Shown: positions 19,175 to 28,925, counted from the stretch's first letter. The stretch is DNA of 36,051 nucleotides from Hyphomicrobiales bacterium (GCA_025358745.1 JANYIH010000287.1:1-36051), one strand, 5' to 3'. Translations and numbers: made by a program. The notes: generated by a model not told the origin, from the sequence alone.

Positions 19175-20197
19175 GAACGGCGCGACATCGTTGACGCCGG
19201 GCGCCTTGACGGCGTGAAACGGCGCCGGCCGGCACACCGCCATCGCCGACACGCCGACGCGCGCCGTCAGCAACCCGTTCAGCACGCCCTCCCCCATCCG
19301 CGACGAAAGCTTCGCGGCGATGCCGTGCCCCACCAAGCCTTGCAGCACCGTGTCGCCGACCGCCATGCCGCCGGTGATGACGAGATGGGCCGAGATCGAG
19401 CGCGCCAGTTTGAGGAAGCCGAGGAAGCCCGGCCTTCCGCCGTAAATCTCGGCGATCCGCCGCGTCAGCCGCACCACCTGCGCGGCGACGAACACGACAT
19501 CGAGCGCCGCACGCGGGCTCAGCGCCGTCACCAGCGACACCCGCTTGGCGGCGGCGGCGACTTCGGCCCGCGCGAGCGCATCGAGCGGCTTCACCAGAGC
19601 CCGTTCGGCGATTTCGACCAGATCGCGCCCGTCGATGATCTCGCCCCGCGAGCGGGAGACTTCCGCCAGCGCGCGCGCCGCCTGCGGCCGCGCCGCATAG
19701 AGCGCCATCAGCCGCCCGACGGCGGCGCGTGCGAGATCGCGGTCGTCGCGCGCATGGGCCTGGGCGAGATCGGCGTGCAATTCCGCGATGCGGCGCTGAC
19801 GCATCAGCGCCGAAAACTCCCTGAGCCCCAGCCCCAGCACGCCGGCGACCAACAGCGCCGCGAAGCCCAGTCCCAGCCAGCCGAAGCCTTGCGCCTTCGC
19901 CCACAAGGCTGTGACGAGATTATCGACCCACAGGCCAATCCCTAACGAAATCAGCCCGCCGAGCCCGGTCCAGACCAGCGTCGCCAGCGTCGGGCGCCAG
20001 CGTTTGGCCATGCCGCTCGCCTGCGCGGCCTCGATCTCGCGCTCGGCCTCGTCGAGCGGCTCGGGGGCGCGATCGGGGATCGGCGCGGTTTCCGTGCGCA
20101 CCTCCGCTCGCGGCGGCTGCGCGGTCGGGCGATCGTCATAGGCGATTCCGGAATCGTCGAGCCGGAACGCGCGCGGGCGCGGACGGTAATCGCTCAT
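19151..20197 (-). CDS. ycjF: YcjF/DUF697 (TIGR01620-like) membrane protein
   Basis: Charged N-terminus, two TM helices, LISRIA-type C-terminal DUF697 (SISAHLVITGGMAVGDTVLQGLVGHGIAAKLSSRMGEGVLNGLLTARVG). Confidence 0.9.
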   Translation of the reverse strand: MSDYRPRPRAFRLDDSGIAYDDRPTAQPPRAEVRTETAPIPDRAPEPLDEAEREIEAAQASGMAKRWRPTLATLVWTGLGGLISLGIGLWVDNLVTALWAKAQGFGWLGLGFAALLVAGVLGLGLREFSALMRQRRIAELHADLAQAHARDDRDLARAAVGRLMALYAARPQAARALAEVSRSRGEIIDGRDLVEIAERALVKPLDALARAEVAAAAKRVSLVTALSPRAALDVVFVAAQVVRLTRRIAEIYGGRPGFLGFLKLARSISAHLVITGGMAVGDTVLQGLVGHGIAAKLSSRMGEGVLNGLLTARVGVSAMAVCRPAPFHAVKAPGVNDVAPFLFGGGKA

Positions 20198-21636
20198 GCG
20201 AGGCGGTCTCCGATCAGGAATTGCAGCGCGCGGTCGAGCCTGATGTGGGGCGGCGCCTCGCCCTTGGCCCAGATCGGCGGGCGGAAACGCACGAAGCGCA
20301 GATCGTTGTCGGCCTCCGGCAGCGCCAGCGCGTCGCCCGCGAACAGTTGCTCCGGGTCATCGGGCAATTGCCCAGGAAACACCGCCGCCTCGGCGACGCC
20401 GTCGAACAGTTGGTCGCCGATCCGCTCGCCGCGTTCCGGCGTGCCGATGATCGCCGGCAGTTCATCGCGGCCATGGCGGATCGTCGCCTCGCGCGTCGCC
20501 CTCACGGCGGCGAGCGCGATCACGTCGATCTCGGCGCCGACCCCCTCCGCCCGCGCCACCGCCTTGCCCGCGAGCGTGCGCAGGATCGCCTCCAGCCGGT
20601 CGTGGCTGACGTGGTGGAGATGATCGGCCTTGGTCGCGGCGAACAAAATCCGGTCGACGCGCGGGCGGAGAATCGAGGCCAGCGTCGAGGCGCGGCCGGC
20701 GCGAAACGCGCGCATCACGTCGGTCAACGCGTTTTCGAGATCGCGCAGCGCGGCGGGGCCGGAATTGAGCGCGCCCAGCGCGTCCACCAATACGATCTGC
20801 CGGTCGAGCCGGCTGAAATGATCGCGAAAGAACGGTTTGACGACATGGGTCTTATAAGACTCGTAGCGCCGCTGCATCATCGCCGCCAGCGACCCCGCCG
20901 CCGGCTCGACATTGTCCTCGACGGGCAGCGGCGCGAAGGTCAGCGCGGGCGAACCTTCGAGATCGCCCGGCATCAGGAAGCGACCGGGCGGCAGCGTGGA
21001 GAGCGCATATTCGTCGCCGCGCGCGGCGCGCAGATATTGCGTGAACAAGGTCGCGGCGGCGCGGGCGACGTCCTCGTCGAAGGCGCCCTGCGGGTCGAGA
21101 CCGTCGAGATGGGCGAGCCAAGCCCCGGCCAGCGGCGCTCGCGCCGGCGCGCGGCTCGCTTCAATCGTCTCGTTCGACCAGCGCGCATAGGATTTGTCGA
21201 GCAGCGTCAGGTCGAGCAGCCATTCGCCGGGATAATCGACGATATCGAGATCGAGCCGCGCCGGCCCCTTGTTCCAGCCGGTCGCGCGGGCGAAATCGAT
21301 TCGCAGGCGAAGTTGCGAGATGCGCCGCGTCGATTGCGGCCAATGCCGGTCGGGACCGCTGAGCGCGGCAAGATGCTCCTCGTAGGGAAAACGCGGCACC
21401 GCGTCGTCGGGCTGGGGGTCGAGTTGCGCGCGCGCGAGCCGCCCTTCGGCCGCGACCGCGAGAACGGGCAGCCGCGCCTGCGTCAGCAGATTGTTGACCA
21501 GCGAGGTGACGAACACCGTTTTCCCCGAGCGCGAGAGCCCGGTGACGCCGAGCCGCAGCGCGCCGCCGCGCAGGTAATCGCCGAGCGAACGCGCGACAAT
21601 GCCGGCTTCGGAGGCGAGATTTTCGAGGAAAGGCAT
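20194..21636 (-). CDS. ycjX: YcjX-family P-loop GTPase-like protein
   Basis: LGVTGLSRSGKTVFVTSLVNNLL Walker A; DIVDYPGEWLLDL; stop overlaps the ycjF ATG (ATGA). Confidence 0.93.
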   Translation of the reverse strand: MPFLENLASEAGIVARSLGDYLRGGALRLGVTGLSRSGKTVFVTSLVNNLLTQARLPVLAVAAEGRLARAQLDPQPDDAVPRFPYEEHLAALSGPDRHWPQSTRRISQLRLRIDFARATGWNKGPARLDLDIVDYPGEWLLDLTLLDKSYARWSNETIEASRAPARAPLAGAWLAHLDGLDPQGAFDEDVARAAATLFTQYLRAARGDEYALSTLPPGRFLMPGDLEGSPALTFAPLPVEDNVEPAAGSLAAMMQRRYESYKTHVVKPFFRDHFSRLDRQIVLVDALGALNSGPAALRDLENALTDVMRAFRAGRASTLASILRPRVDRILFAATKADHLHHVSHDRLEAILRTLAGKAVARAEGVGAEIDVIALAAVRATREATIRHGRDELPAIIGTPERGERIGDQLFDGVAEAAVFPGQLPDDPEQLFAGDALALPEADNDLRFVRFRPPIWAKGEAPPHIRLDRALQFLIGDRLA

Positions 21637-22093
21637 CGTCCCCTTGGGTTTTTGACAGCGCCCTATCTAGGATTTTGTTCTCTCCTCGGTAAGGGCTGGC
21701 GTGCGCCGCGGGCTTCGGAACGTTGTCGAGCCTGGATTGCAGACGAAATGCGGCGCCGCACAAGGCCTTCTCGGTTCGATCGTGCGGCGAGATTGTGGCC
21801 CCGAAAATGATAACGACCAATTTAACTATCCGTTCACCATACTAATCCCACCATCGACTATCGTATCACGCGGATTTTACCAAATATACTTCTCATTCTG
21901 CATAAATAAATTGAAACTACTTACGTTTTTTAATCGCCCTCAAAACATGACCATTATTGACAGATTGTCGTCACATTCGCCGATTTTATTGTGCTCGCGG
22001 CGCAACAGACTTTTCGACAGCGAGCGCGTACTGTCCCTTTCAACGGAATGAGGCTTCGGCTTCGCCGTAGGGGTTGAATTCAGGAGTTTGGGT

Positions 22094-22774
22094 ATGAAGT
22101 CTCTCTTTCTGGCCGTCTTGATGGCGGGCGCTGCGACCGGCGCGATGGCCGCCGATCTGCCGACCCGCAAGTCGCCGATGGCGCCGCAGCCGGTTTACAA
22201 CCAGCCGGCTTTCACCTGGGGCGGCCTCTACGCCGGCATCAACGGCGGCATCGGCTTCGCCAAGCTGAGCAACACAAATTTCGGCGATCCGACGGGAGGA
22301 ATTGTCGGCGGCACGATCGGTTATAACTGGCAGATGGGTCAGTTCGTGTTCGGCGGCGAGGCCGATTTCGACTATGGCTTCATGAAGTCCGACAACGGCT
22401 TCAATATCGGCGGCGGCCCCGGCGTCACCTCCTACCGGACCAACTGGATGACCACGGAGCGCCTGCGCCTCGGCTACGCTGTTGATCGCGCGTTGTTCTA
22501 TGTCACCGGCGGTTATGCGGGCGTCTCCACGCATGCCGATATTGCGGCTCCCGATGGTTTCGGCGGCGTCTACACCAACTCCAAGAACGCCTGGCGCAGC
22601 GGCGGCGTGATTGGCGGCGGCATCGAGTACGCCTTCACCAACAACATCTCCGCCAAGGCCGAGTACCTGTTCGCGCCGTTGCAGGACAAGACTTATTGGT
22701 CAGCGACGCCCTACGCCGAGACCAACCGCATGTCGATGTCGCTGGCTCGCGTCGGTCTCAACTACAAGTTCTGA
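22094..22774 (+). CDS. Outer-membrane beta-barrel porin-like protein (Omp25/31 type)
   Basis: Signal MKSLFLAVLMAGAATGAMAADLP; FTWGGLYAGINGGIGF; C-terminal LARVGLNYKF; CAGGAG Shine-Dalgarno. Confidence 0.9.
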   Translation: MKSLFLAVLMAGAATGAMAADLPTRKSPMAPQPVYNQPAFTWGGLYAGINGGIGFAKLSNTNFGDPTGGIVGGTIGYNWQMGQFVFGGEADFDYGFMKSDNGFNIGGGPGVTSYRTNWMTTERLRLGYAVDRALFYVTGGYAGVSTHADIAAPDGFGGVYTNSKNAWRSGGVIGGGIEYAFTNNISAKAEYLFAPLQDKTYWSATPYAETNRMSMSLARVGLNYKF

Positions 22775-22844
22775 TTTGCGTCTGCGTCTATCGCGTGGGA
22801 AGAGCCGGCGGTTTCCGCCGGCTCTTTCGTTTTGAGGCCAACCC

Positions 22845-23588
22845 ATGCAGCTCTGGGACGCCCAAAGTTACGACCGCTTCGAGGCCGAGCGCGCCCGGCC
22901 CTCGCGCGATCTGATCGCCCGAATTCCGCTGCAAGCCCCCGCCCGCGTGCTCGATCTAGGCTGCGGCTCCGGCCTGTCGACGCTCGAACTGCGGCGCGCC
23001 TACCCCCAGGCCGAAATCGTCGGCGCGGACATCAGCCCCGACATGCTCGAAGCCGCCTCCCGCCGCCTGCCCGACGCGCGCTTCGTTGAAGGCGACGCGG
23101 CGACCATCGACACACGCGGTTTCGACCTCGTCTTCGCCAACGCCGTGTTTCACTGGATTCCCAATCACCTCGCCGCGCTCGCGCGCATCGCCGCCGCCTT
23201 GCCCTCGGGCGGATGTCTGGCTGTGCAGATGCCCGACAACGAGGACGAGCCCAGCCATCGCCTGATGCGCGAGGTCGCCGGCGGCGGCGCGGGGGCCAGA
23301 GAAAAAATCGGCGCCTTCGCCGACTACGAATCGGCGCTCTGCCCGCCCTGCGTCCATGTCGATCTCTGGCGCACGACCTATGTGCATCGGCTGGCCGCGC
23401 CTGACGACGTGGTCAAATGGGTCGAGGGCGCGGGTCTGCGTCCTTTCCTCGATCCGCTCGACGCGAGCAATCGCGCCGCCTTCCTCGCTGCCTATCGCGC
23501 GGCCGTGGCGCGCGCCTATCCCGTGCTGCCGAATGGCGTGTTGCTGTTTGCGTTTCCGCGCCTGTTCGTGGTCGCCGCGCGTGGTTAA
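22845..23588 (+). CDS. tam: Trans-aconitate 2-methyltransferase-like SAM methyltransferase
   Basis: VLDLGCGSGLSTLEL, VGADISPDMLEAA, FANAVFHWIPNH, LAVQMPDNEDEPSH. Confidence 0.88.
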   Translation: MQLWDAQSYDRFEAERARPSRDLIARIPLQAPARVLDLGCGSGLSTLELRRAYPQAEIVGADISPDMLEAASRRLPDARFVEGDAATIDTRGFDLVFANAVFHWIPNHLAALARIAAALPSGGCLAVQMPDNEDEPSHRLMREVAGGGAGAREKIGAFADYESALCPPCVHVDLWRTTYVHRLAAPDDVVKWVEGAGLRPFLDPLDASNRAAFLAAYRAAVARAYPVLPNGVLLFAFPRLFVVAARG

Positions 23589-23599
23589 CGGATCGTTAG
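23585..23599 (+). promoter_or_regulatory. CtrA-like box upstream of mepA (TTAA-N7-TTAG)
   Basis: ttaacggatcgttag; 41 nt upstream of the mepA ATG at 23641. Confidence 0.35.
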
Positions 23600-23640
23600 C
23601 GTCGAGCCGCCACAATGAACGCCAAGGCTTGAGGAGACCC

Positions 23641-24546
23641 ATGCGCCCGTTGTTCGCTTTCCTGGCTCTCGGCGTTTTCCTGACTGGCGCGGCGGCGCAG
23701 GACGTCGGCACATTGCATCCCAAACCGCTGCCCCCGCTCGCCGATCCCGCAAATCCGCAAAATCCGGCCAAGCAGGTGTTCGGCCGCGCGCTGAGCCCGA
23801 CTGAGGCGCAGGCGCGCTCGATCGGCTTCTACTCGCGCGGCTGCATGGCGGGCGCGCAAGCCTTGCCGCTCGATGGGGAAAGCTGGCGCGTCATGCGCGT
23901 CTCGCGCAATCGCTATTGGGGCAATCCCGAGACCATCGGTTTCCTCGAACGCTTCTCCAGGAAGGCGGCCGACGCCGGCGTCTGGCCGGGCATCCTGGTC
24001 GGCGACATCTCGCAGCCGCGCGGCGGCCCGATGATAACCGGCCACGCCTCGCATCAGATCGGCCTCGACGCCGACATCTGGCTGACCCCGATGCCGGCAG
24101 ATCTCACATCAGCGCAGCGCGAGGAAATGTCGGCGGTCGATATGGTGCGCTCAGATGGTCTGGCCGTCGATCCCGCGCATTGGTCGGAGGAGCGGGCCGG
24201 CATCATCCGGTTCGCGGCGCGGGAGCCTCAGGTGTCGATGATTTTCGTCAATGCCGCGATCAAGCAGGCTTTGTGCGAAAAGCACGCGGGCGAATCCTGG
24301 ATGAACAAGGTGCGCCCGTGGTGGGGGCACAATTATCATTTCCACGTCCGGCTGCGTTGCCCCTCGGGGCAGGAGGGTTGCGAGAATCAGGGGCCGCCGC
24401 CCGCCGGCGACGGCTGCGACAAGTCGCTGGCGTGGTGGTTCAGCGACGAGGCGCTGCATCCCAAGCCGTCAAAGAAGCCGCCGCCCAAACCGCTGACCAT
24501 GGCCCAGTTGCCGCAGGCGTGCCGCGGCGTCGCCGCGCAGCCCTGA
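23641..24546 (+). CDS. mepA: Penicillin-insensitive murein endopeptidase MepA
   Basis: Signal peptide; ILVGDISQPRGGPMITGHASHQIGLDADIWLTPMP; WWGHNYHFHVRLRCP. Confidence 0.95.
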   Translation: MRPLFAFLALGVFLTGAAAQDVGTLHPKPLPPLADPANPQNPAKQVFGRALSPTEAQARSIGFYSRGCMAGAQALPLDGESWRVMRVSRNRYWGNPETIGFLERFSRKAADAGVWPGILVGDISQPRGGPMITGHASHQIGLDADIWLTPMPADLTSAQREEMSAVDMVRSDGLAVDPAHWSEERAGIIRFAAREPQVSMIFVNAAIKQALCEKHAGESWMNKVRPWWGHNYHFHVRLRCPSGQEGCENQGPPPAGDGCDKSLAWWFSDEALHPKPSKKPPPKPLTMAQLPQACRGVAAQP

Positions 24547-24638
24547 GATCAGAAATGAGCGCCGACGCCGACCGTTGCGGTGAATCAACACGCGCCCGTC
24601 CCACTCATGCGAACCCTTGATCATCAGGAGGGCCCGCC

Positions 24639-25463
24639 GTGCTTGAAAGCTTTCTCGTCGTTCTTGAAGACCATTCCGAGGCGTTGATTCCCTACGCCGT
24701 CTCCGCCGCCAAGGCGCTTAACGCGCATCCCACCGTCGCCTGGCCGCGCCGCGACGCCAGCGGGCTGGAAGACGGGTCGATCGAGGCCAGGCTCGAAGCC
24801 GTCGCCGGCGCGGGGCCGGCGCTCAAGGTTCGCGCCCACGAAGGTTTGCAAGCCTTCGCGGCGGCCGCCAAGGCCGCGGGAATCGAAGCTGAAATGCTTG
24901 AACCTGAAGTCGGGCAGGACCCGCCGCGCGATATTGTGCCGCGCTTCGCCCGCGCGTTCGATTTCACGATGGTGCAGCAGCGCAAGGCGGGCAGCGCGCC
25001 GGGGCGCGACGACTATACCGCCGCGCTGCTGAGCGAAAGCGGCCGCCCGGTGTGGGTCGTGCCGGCGATCCAGCGCCAGGTCGCGCAATTCAAGCGCGTG
25101 CTGGTCGCCTGGGACGGGGGCGCCGCGGCGGCGCGCGCGTTCAGCGAGGCCAAGCCGATCTTCGTTCAGGCCGCCCAGGTGGATATCGTCACCATCACTT
25201 CAGCGCATACGCCGCGCTCCGTGGCGCAAGGCGGCGAGCGGCTGGCGGCGCGGCTCCAGCGGGCCAACATTGCGGCGAGATTCCACACGCTGCCAAGCGA
25301 GGAGGACCCCTCCAGCGCCCTGCTGTCTTACGCCGCGGACGCCAACGCCGATGTGATGGTGTGCGGCGGCTACAGTCACTCGCCGCTGCGTGAGACCCTG
25401 TTCGGCGGCGCGACACGGACTCTGCTCACCAGCATGACGCTGCCGATTTTGTTCGCGCGCTGA
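24639..25463 (+). CDS. Universal stress protein (UspA-like)
   Basis: C-terminal domain KRVLVAWDGGAAAARAFSEA...ADVMVCGGYSHSPLRETLFGGATRTLLTSMTLPILFAR; GTG start with AGGAGGG. Confidence 0.92.
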   Translation: MLESFLVVLEDHSEALIPYAVSAAKALNAHPTVAWPRRDASGLEDGSIEARLEAVAGAGPALKVRAHEGLQAFAAAAKAAGIEAEMLEPEVGQDPPRDIVPRFARAFDFTMVQQRKAGSAPGRDDYTAALLSESGRPVWVVPAIQRQVAQFKRVLVAWDGGAAAARAFSEAKPIFVQAAQVDIVTITSAHTPRSVAQGGERLAARLQRANIAARFHTLPSEEDPSSALLSYAADANADVMVCGGYSHSPLRETLFGGATRTLLTSMTLPILFAR

Positions 25464-25540
25464 GCGGTCCTACAGCCGACCGGAACCTACTAGCCTACGC
25501 GGCGTTGACCTCGCATCCTGAAAACGGAGAGGTCCACGCC

Positions 25541-26065
25541 ATGGTTGCGAAATCCGCCGACAAGACCCTGAAAGACGTGTTCGTTCACGCGCTGAAAGAC
25601 ATTTACTATGCCGAACACGCCATTCTGAAGGCGCTGCCGAAGGTGATCGAGCACGCCAAGCACGCCGAGCTGAAGAAGGGGCTGACCTCGCATTTGGAAG
25701 AGACGCAAGGGCACGTGTCTCGTCTGGAAGAGGTGTTCGCCGAACTCTCGCTGAAACCGGCTTCGGTGAGATGCGAAGCGATCGAAGGCATCCTGAAGGA
25801 AGGCGACGAAGTGATCGGCGAATTCGGCGCAAGCCCGGCCGGCGACGCCGCCATCATCTTCGCCTGCCAGGCTGTCGAGCATTACGAGATCAACCGCTAC
25901 GGCACGATGCTGGCCTGGGCGAAGGAATTGAAAATGAACTCCGTCGCCAAACTCTTGAAGTCGACGCTCGATGAAGAATACGGCGCCGACGACAAGCTGA
26001 CGAAGCTGGCCGAATCCGGCGAGAACCGCGAAGGCATCGTCCAGAAAGCCGCGAAGGCCGCCTGA
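25541..26065 (+). CDS. YciE/YciF-like (DUF892) ferritin-like protein
   Basis: TLKDVFVHALKDIYYAEHAILKALPKVIEHAKHAELKKGLTSHLEETQGHVSRLEEVF; QAVEHYEINRYGTMLAWA. Confidence 0.93.
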   Translation: MVAKSADKTLKDVFVHALKDIYYAEHAILKALPKVIEHAKHAELKKGLTSHLEETQGHVSRLEEVFAELSLKPASVRCEAIEGILKEGDEVIGEFGASPAGDAAIIFACQAVEHYEINRYGTMLAWAKELKMNSVAKLLKSTLDEEYGADDKLTKLAESGENREGIVQKAAKAA

Positions 26066-27268
26066 TCAGCGCTCCGATTTGGCCCGCTCCATCGCATCGA
26101 CGAAACGCGCGAACAGGTAGTGGCTGTCCCGAGGCCCCGGCGAGGCCTCGGGATGGTGCTGCACCGAGAACGCGGGCCGATCGTCGAGCGCTATGCCGCA
26201 ATTGGAATTGTCGAACAGCGACACATGCGTGACGCGCGCGTTCGGGGGCAACGTGTTTGGATCGATGGCGAAGCCGTGGTTCATCGACACGATCTCGACC
26301 TTGTCGGTGGTGAAGTCCTTCACCGGATGATTTGCGCCGTGGTGGCCCTGCGGCATCTTGATTGTCTTCGCGCCGATGGCGAGACCCAGCATCTGATGAC
26401 CGAGGCAGATGCCGAAAATCGGCGTCTTCGTCTCCAGCAACGCCTTGATGGTCGGCACGGCGTAGCGGCCGGTCTCGGCGGGATCGCCGGGGCCGTTGGA
26501 CAGAAACACTCCGTCCGGCTTCATCGCCAGAATCTCGTCCGCGCTCGCCGTCGCCGGCGCGACGATCACCTCGCAGCCCTGATCCGCCAGCAGCCGCAAA
26601 ATGTTGCGCTTGACGCCATAGTCGATCGCGACGACGCGATATTTTGCTTGCCCGCGCCGGCCGTAGCCGCCCTCCAGGCTCCACGAGGTTTCGTCCCAAT
26701 CGTAACGCTGCGTCGTGCCGACGTCGGGCACCAGGTCCATGCCGTCGATGCCGGGAAACGCCTTCGCCTTGGCGAGCAGGGCGGCGCGGTCGAATTCGCC
26801 GTCGGCATGATGCGCGATCACCGCATTGGGCATTCCCAACCGACGGATGCGGGCGGTCAAGGCGCGCGTATCGACGCCGCTGATCCCAATGATTGCGCGC
26901 GCCTTCAACCAAGCGTCCAACCGCCGGGTTGCGCGAAAGTTGGAGGCCTCGCCGACGTCGGCGCGCAGAATTACGCCCCGCGCGCCGGCGGAGGCGGCGA
27001 GATTGACGGTCTCGATGTCTTCCTCGTTGGTTCCCACCACGCCGATATGCGGGAAGGTGAAGGTGATGATCTGACCGGCATAGGAAGGGTCGGTGAGGAT
27101 TTCCTCATAGCCGGTCATGGCGGTGTTGAAACAGACTTCGCCGACCGCTTCGCCGGTCGCGCCGAGGCCGAAACCCTCGATCGCGAGCCCATCGGCCAGC
27201 ACAACGAGCGCGGTCGGTTTGCGCGGCGCCCATCCGGCGCCGGCTTGAGTGGATGTTGCGTTTGACAT
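26066..27268 (-). CDS. carA: Carbamoyl-phosphate synthase small subunit
   Basis: CFNTAMTGYEEILTDPSYAGQIITFTFPHIG; glutaminase PIFGICLGHQMLGLAIG; QHHPEASPGPRDS. Confidence 0.97.
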   Translation of the reverse strand: MSNATSTQAGAGWAPRKPTALVVLADGLAIEGFGLGATGEAVGEVCFNTAMTGYEEILTDPSYAGQIITFTFPHIGVVGTNEEDIETVNLAASAGARGVILRADVGEASNFRATRRLDAWLKARAIIGISGVDTRALTARIRRLGMPNAVIAHHADGEFDRAALLAKAKAFPGIDGMDLVPDVGTTQRYDWDETSWSLEGGYGRRGQAKYRVVAIDYGVKRNILRLLADQGCEVIVAPATASADEILAMKPDGVFLSNGPGDPAETGRYAVPTIKALLETKTPIFGICLGHQMLGLAIGAKTIKMPQGHHGANHPVKDFTTDKVEIVSMNHGFAIDPNTLPPNARVTHVSLFDNSNCGIALDDRPAFSVQHHPEASPGPRDSHYLFARFVDAMERAKSER

Positions 27269-27287
27269 GGCGCTGTGGTTAAGCGCC
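27269..27287 (-). promoter_or_regulatory. Hairpin directly abutting the carA start codon
   Basis: GGCGCT (27269-27274) / AGCGCC (27282-27287), 7-nt loop, next to the ATG (27266-27268). Confidence 0.45.
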
Positions 27288-27327
27288 GCCCGCGCCGGGC
27301 GTCAAGCCGATACGGCGGGAGTCTGAT

Positions 27328-27795
27328 ATGGCCGAACCGATTTCCCTGCGCGATTCCATCGCCGCGCAGATGAAAGACGCCATGAAGGCGGGCGAGAAAA
27401 CCCGCGTGGGCGCGTTGCGGCTCATCATGTCCGCCTTGAAGGACCGCGAGATCGAAGCGCGCGGCGCCGGCAAGATCGTCAGCCGCGCCGACGAATTGGC
27501 GTTGCTGACCAAAATGGCCAAGACGCGCGCCGAATCGCTGACGATTTATAAGGACAACGGCCGCGAGGACCTCGCCGCGCAGGAAGCGGCCGAGATCGCC
27601 GTCATCAACGAATTCCTGCCGCAGCAAATGGACGATGCGGCGGTGACGCAAGCCGCCCGCGCCGCGATCGCGCAGACCGGCGCCGCGGGGATGCGCGACA
27701 TGGGCAAGGTCGTCGCCGCGCTGAAAGACAAATATCCCGGCCAGATGGATTTCGCCAAGGCCAGCGGCATCGTCAAGGGGCTGCTGTCGGCGTGA
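27328..27795 (+). CDS. yqeY: GatB/YqeY domain protein
   Basis: IAAQMKDAMKAGEKTRVGALRLIMSALKDREIEAR; GAAGMRDMGKVVAALKDKYPGQMDFAKASGIVKGLL. Confidence 0.94.
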   Translation: MAEPISLRDSIAAQMKDAMKAGEKTRVGALRLIMSALKDREIEARGAGKIVSRADELALLTKMAKTRAESLTIYKDNGREDLAAQEAAEIAVINEFLPQQMDDAAVTQAARAAIAQTGAAGMRDMGKVVAALKDKYPGQMDFAKASGIVKGLLSA

Positions 27796-28373
27796 GCGCG
27801 GCGTCCCTCAAGCGCGGCGTTTGCGTCTATTGCGGATCGAGCCTCGGCGCGGACCCTGCTTTCGCCGCCGCCGCCGACCAGCTCGGGGCGGCGATTGCGG
27901 GCATGGGCGCGCGGCTTGTGTTCGGCGGCGGCGAACGCGGCCTGATGGGACGCGTCGCACATGCCGCGATGGCGGCCGGCGGCGAGGTGGTCGGGATTAT
28001 CCCCAGGTTTCTCTACGAGCGCGAGGAGGCGACGCGCGCCTGGAGCGAGCTGATCGTGGTCGAAAACATGCACCAGCGCAAGCAGATCATGTTCGAGCGC
28101 GCTGACGCTTTCGTGGCGCTGCCGGGCGGCGTCGGCACGCTGGAGGAGCTGGTCGAGCAACTGACCTGGGTGCAGCTAGAACGCCATCGCAAACCCGTGC
28201 TGATCGCCGATGTCGCGGGCTTTTGGCGCCCGCTGCTGGCGCTGATGGCGCATATGCGGATGTCCGAGTTCATCCGCCCCGAATTCGACGCGCATTATCT
28301 GGTCGCCGAGAAGGTCGCCGACGTGCCCGACATGCTGCAACGCGCCTGGACGATGGCGGCGGCAAACCCCTGA
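27792..28373 (+). CDS. LOG-family Rossmann-fold protein (TIGR00730; putative nucleoside-monophosphate phosphoribohydrolase)
   Basis: VCVYCGSSLGADPAF; ALPGGVGTLEELVEQLTW; GTGA overlap with yqeY. Confidence 0.94.
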   Translation: MSAASLKRGVCVYCGSSLGADPAFAAAADQLGAAIAGMGARLVFGGGERGLMGRVAHAAMAAGGEVVGIIPRFLYEREEATRAWSELIVVENMHQRKQIMFERADAFVALPGGVGTLEELVEQLTWVQLERHRKPVLIADVAGFWRPLLALMAHMRMSEFIRPEFDAHYLVAEKVADVPDMLQRAWTMAAANP

Positions 28374-28450
28374 TCGGGCTTTTCCTCGCAACGATTTTGC
28401 TTAATGTAGCAGCGCCCGGCGAGGCCAGAATCGGGCCAACGGAACAAGGG

Positions 28451-28918
28451 GTGAAGGTGATGCGATTCGCAGGATTCGTGGCGGCGGCGTTCGCGACCGC
28501 CCTGATGACGGCGGCAGCGCTCGCCCAATCCGCGCCCGCCGATCCGCTCGCCCCGGGCGCGGCGGCGGAAGCGGCCAAGGACGAGGCCGCCAAGCCCACG
28601 GCGGAAAAGCCCGCCTCCGCGCCTGAAAAACATCGCCAAGAGCGCGCCAAGCCCCGACATCGCGAGGCCGGCGCCGTCGCCGTCACCGTGCACAACGATC
28701 GTTCGGTCGGTATGATCGAATTGCGCGTCGGGCCGACCGGCGAAGGCAATCTAAAAAAGGTGGTCGGCCCGCTCGCATTCGGCCGCAAGACGGTCATTCA
28801 CGTGCAAAAGACGAAAGACTGCCTGTTCGACATTCACGCCCAGTTCGCCGACGAGGCCGACACGGATCAGACCAGCGTCGATCTGTGCAAAGACAAGGCG
28901 ATCAACCTGACGGATTGA
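28451..28918 (+). CDS. Putative secreted protein of unknown function
   Basis: Signal peptide MRFAGFVAAAFATALMTAAALAQ, Ala/Lys/Pro-rich linker, compact C-terminal domain VTVHNDRSVGMIELRVGPTGEG...DLCKDKAINLTD. Confidence 0.75.
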   Translation: MKVMRFAGFVAAAFATALMTAAALAQSAPADPLAPGAAAEAAKDEAAKPTAEKPASAPEKHRQERAKPRHREAGAVAVTVHNDRSVGMIELRVGPTGEGNLKKVVGPLAFGRKTVIHVQKTKDCLFDIHAQFADEADTDQTSVDLCKDKAINLTD

Positions 28919-28925
28919 TCGCACG

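Noticed and set aside
20221-21810. 529-aa plus-strand ORF opposite ycjX
   Set aside because: Arg/Ala/Gly-rich antisense shadow of a clearly conserved gene; high GC produces long spurious frames.
21701-22051. 116-aa ORF in the AT-rich intergenic region
   Set aside because: No recognisable domain, no Shine-Dalgarno, and composition changes abruptly mid-ORF.
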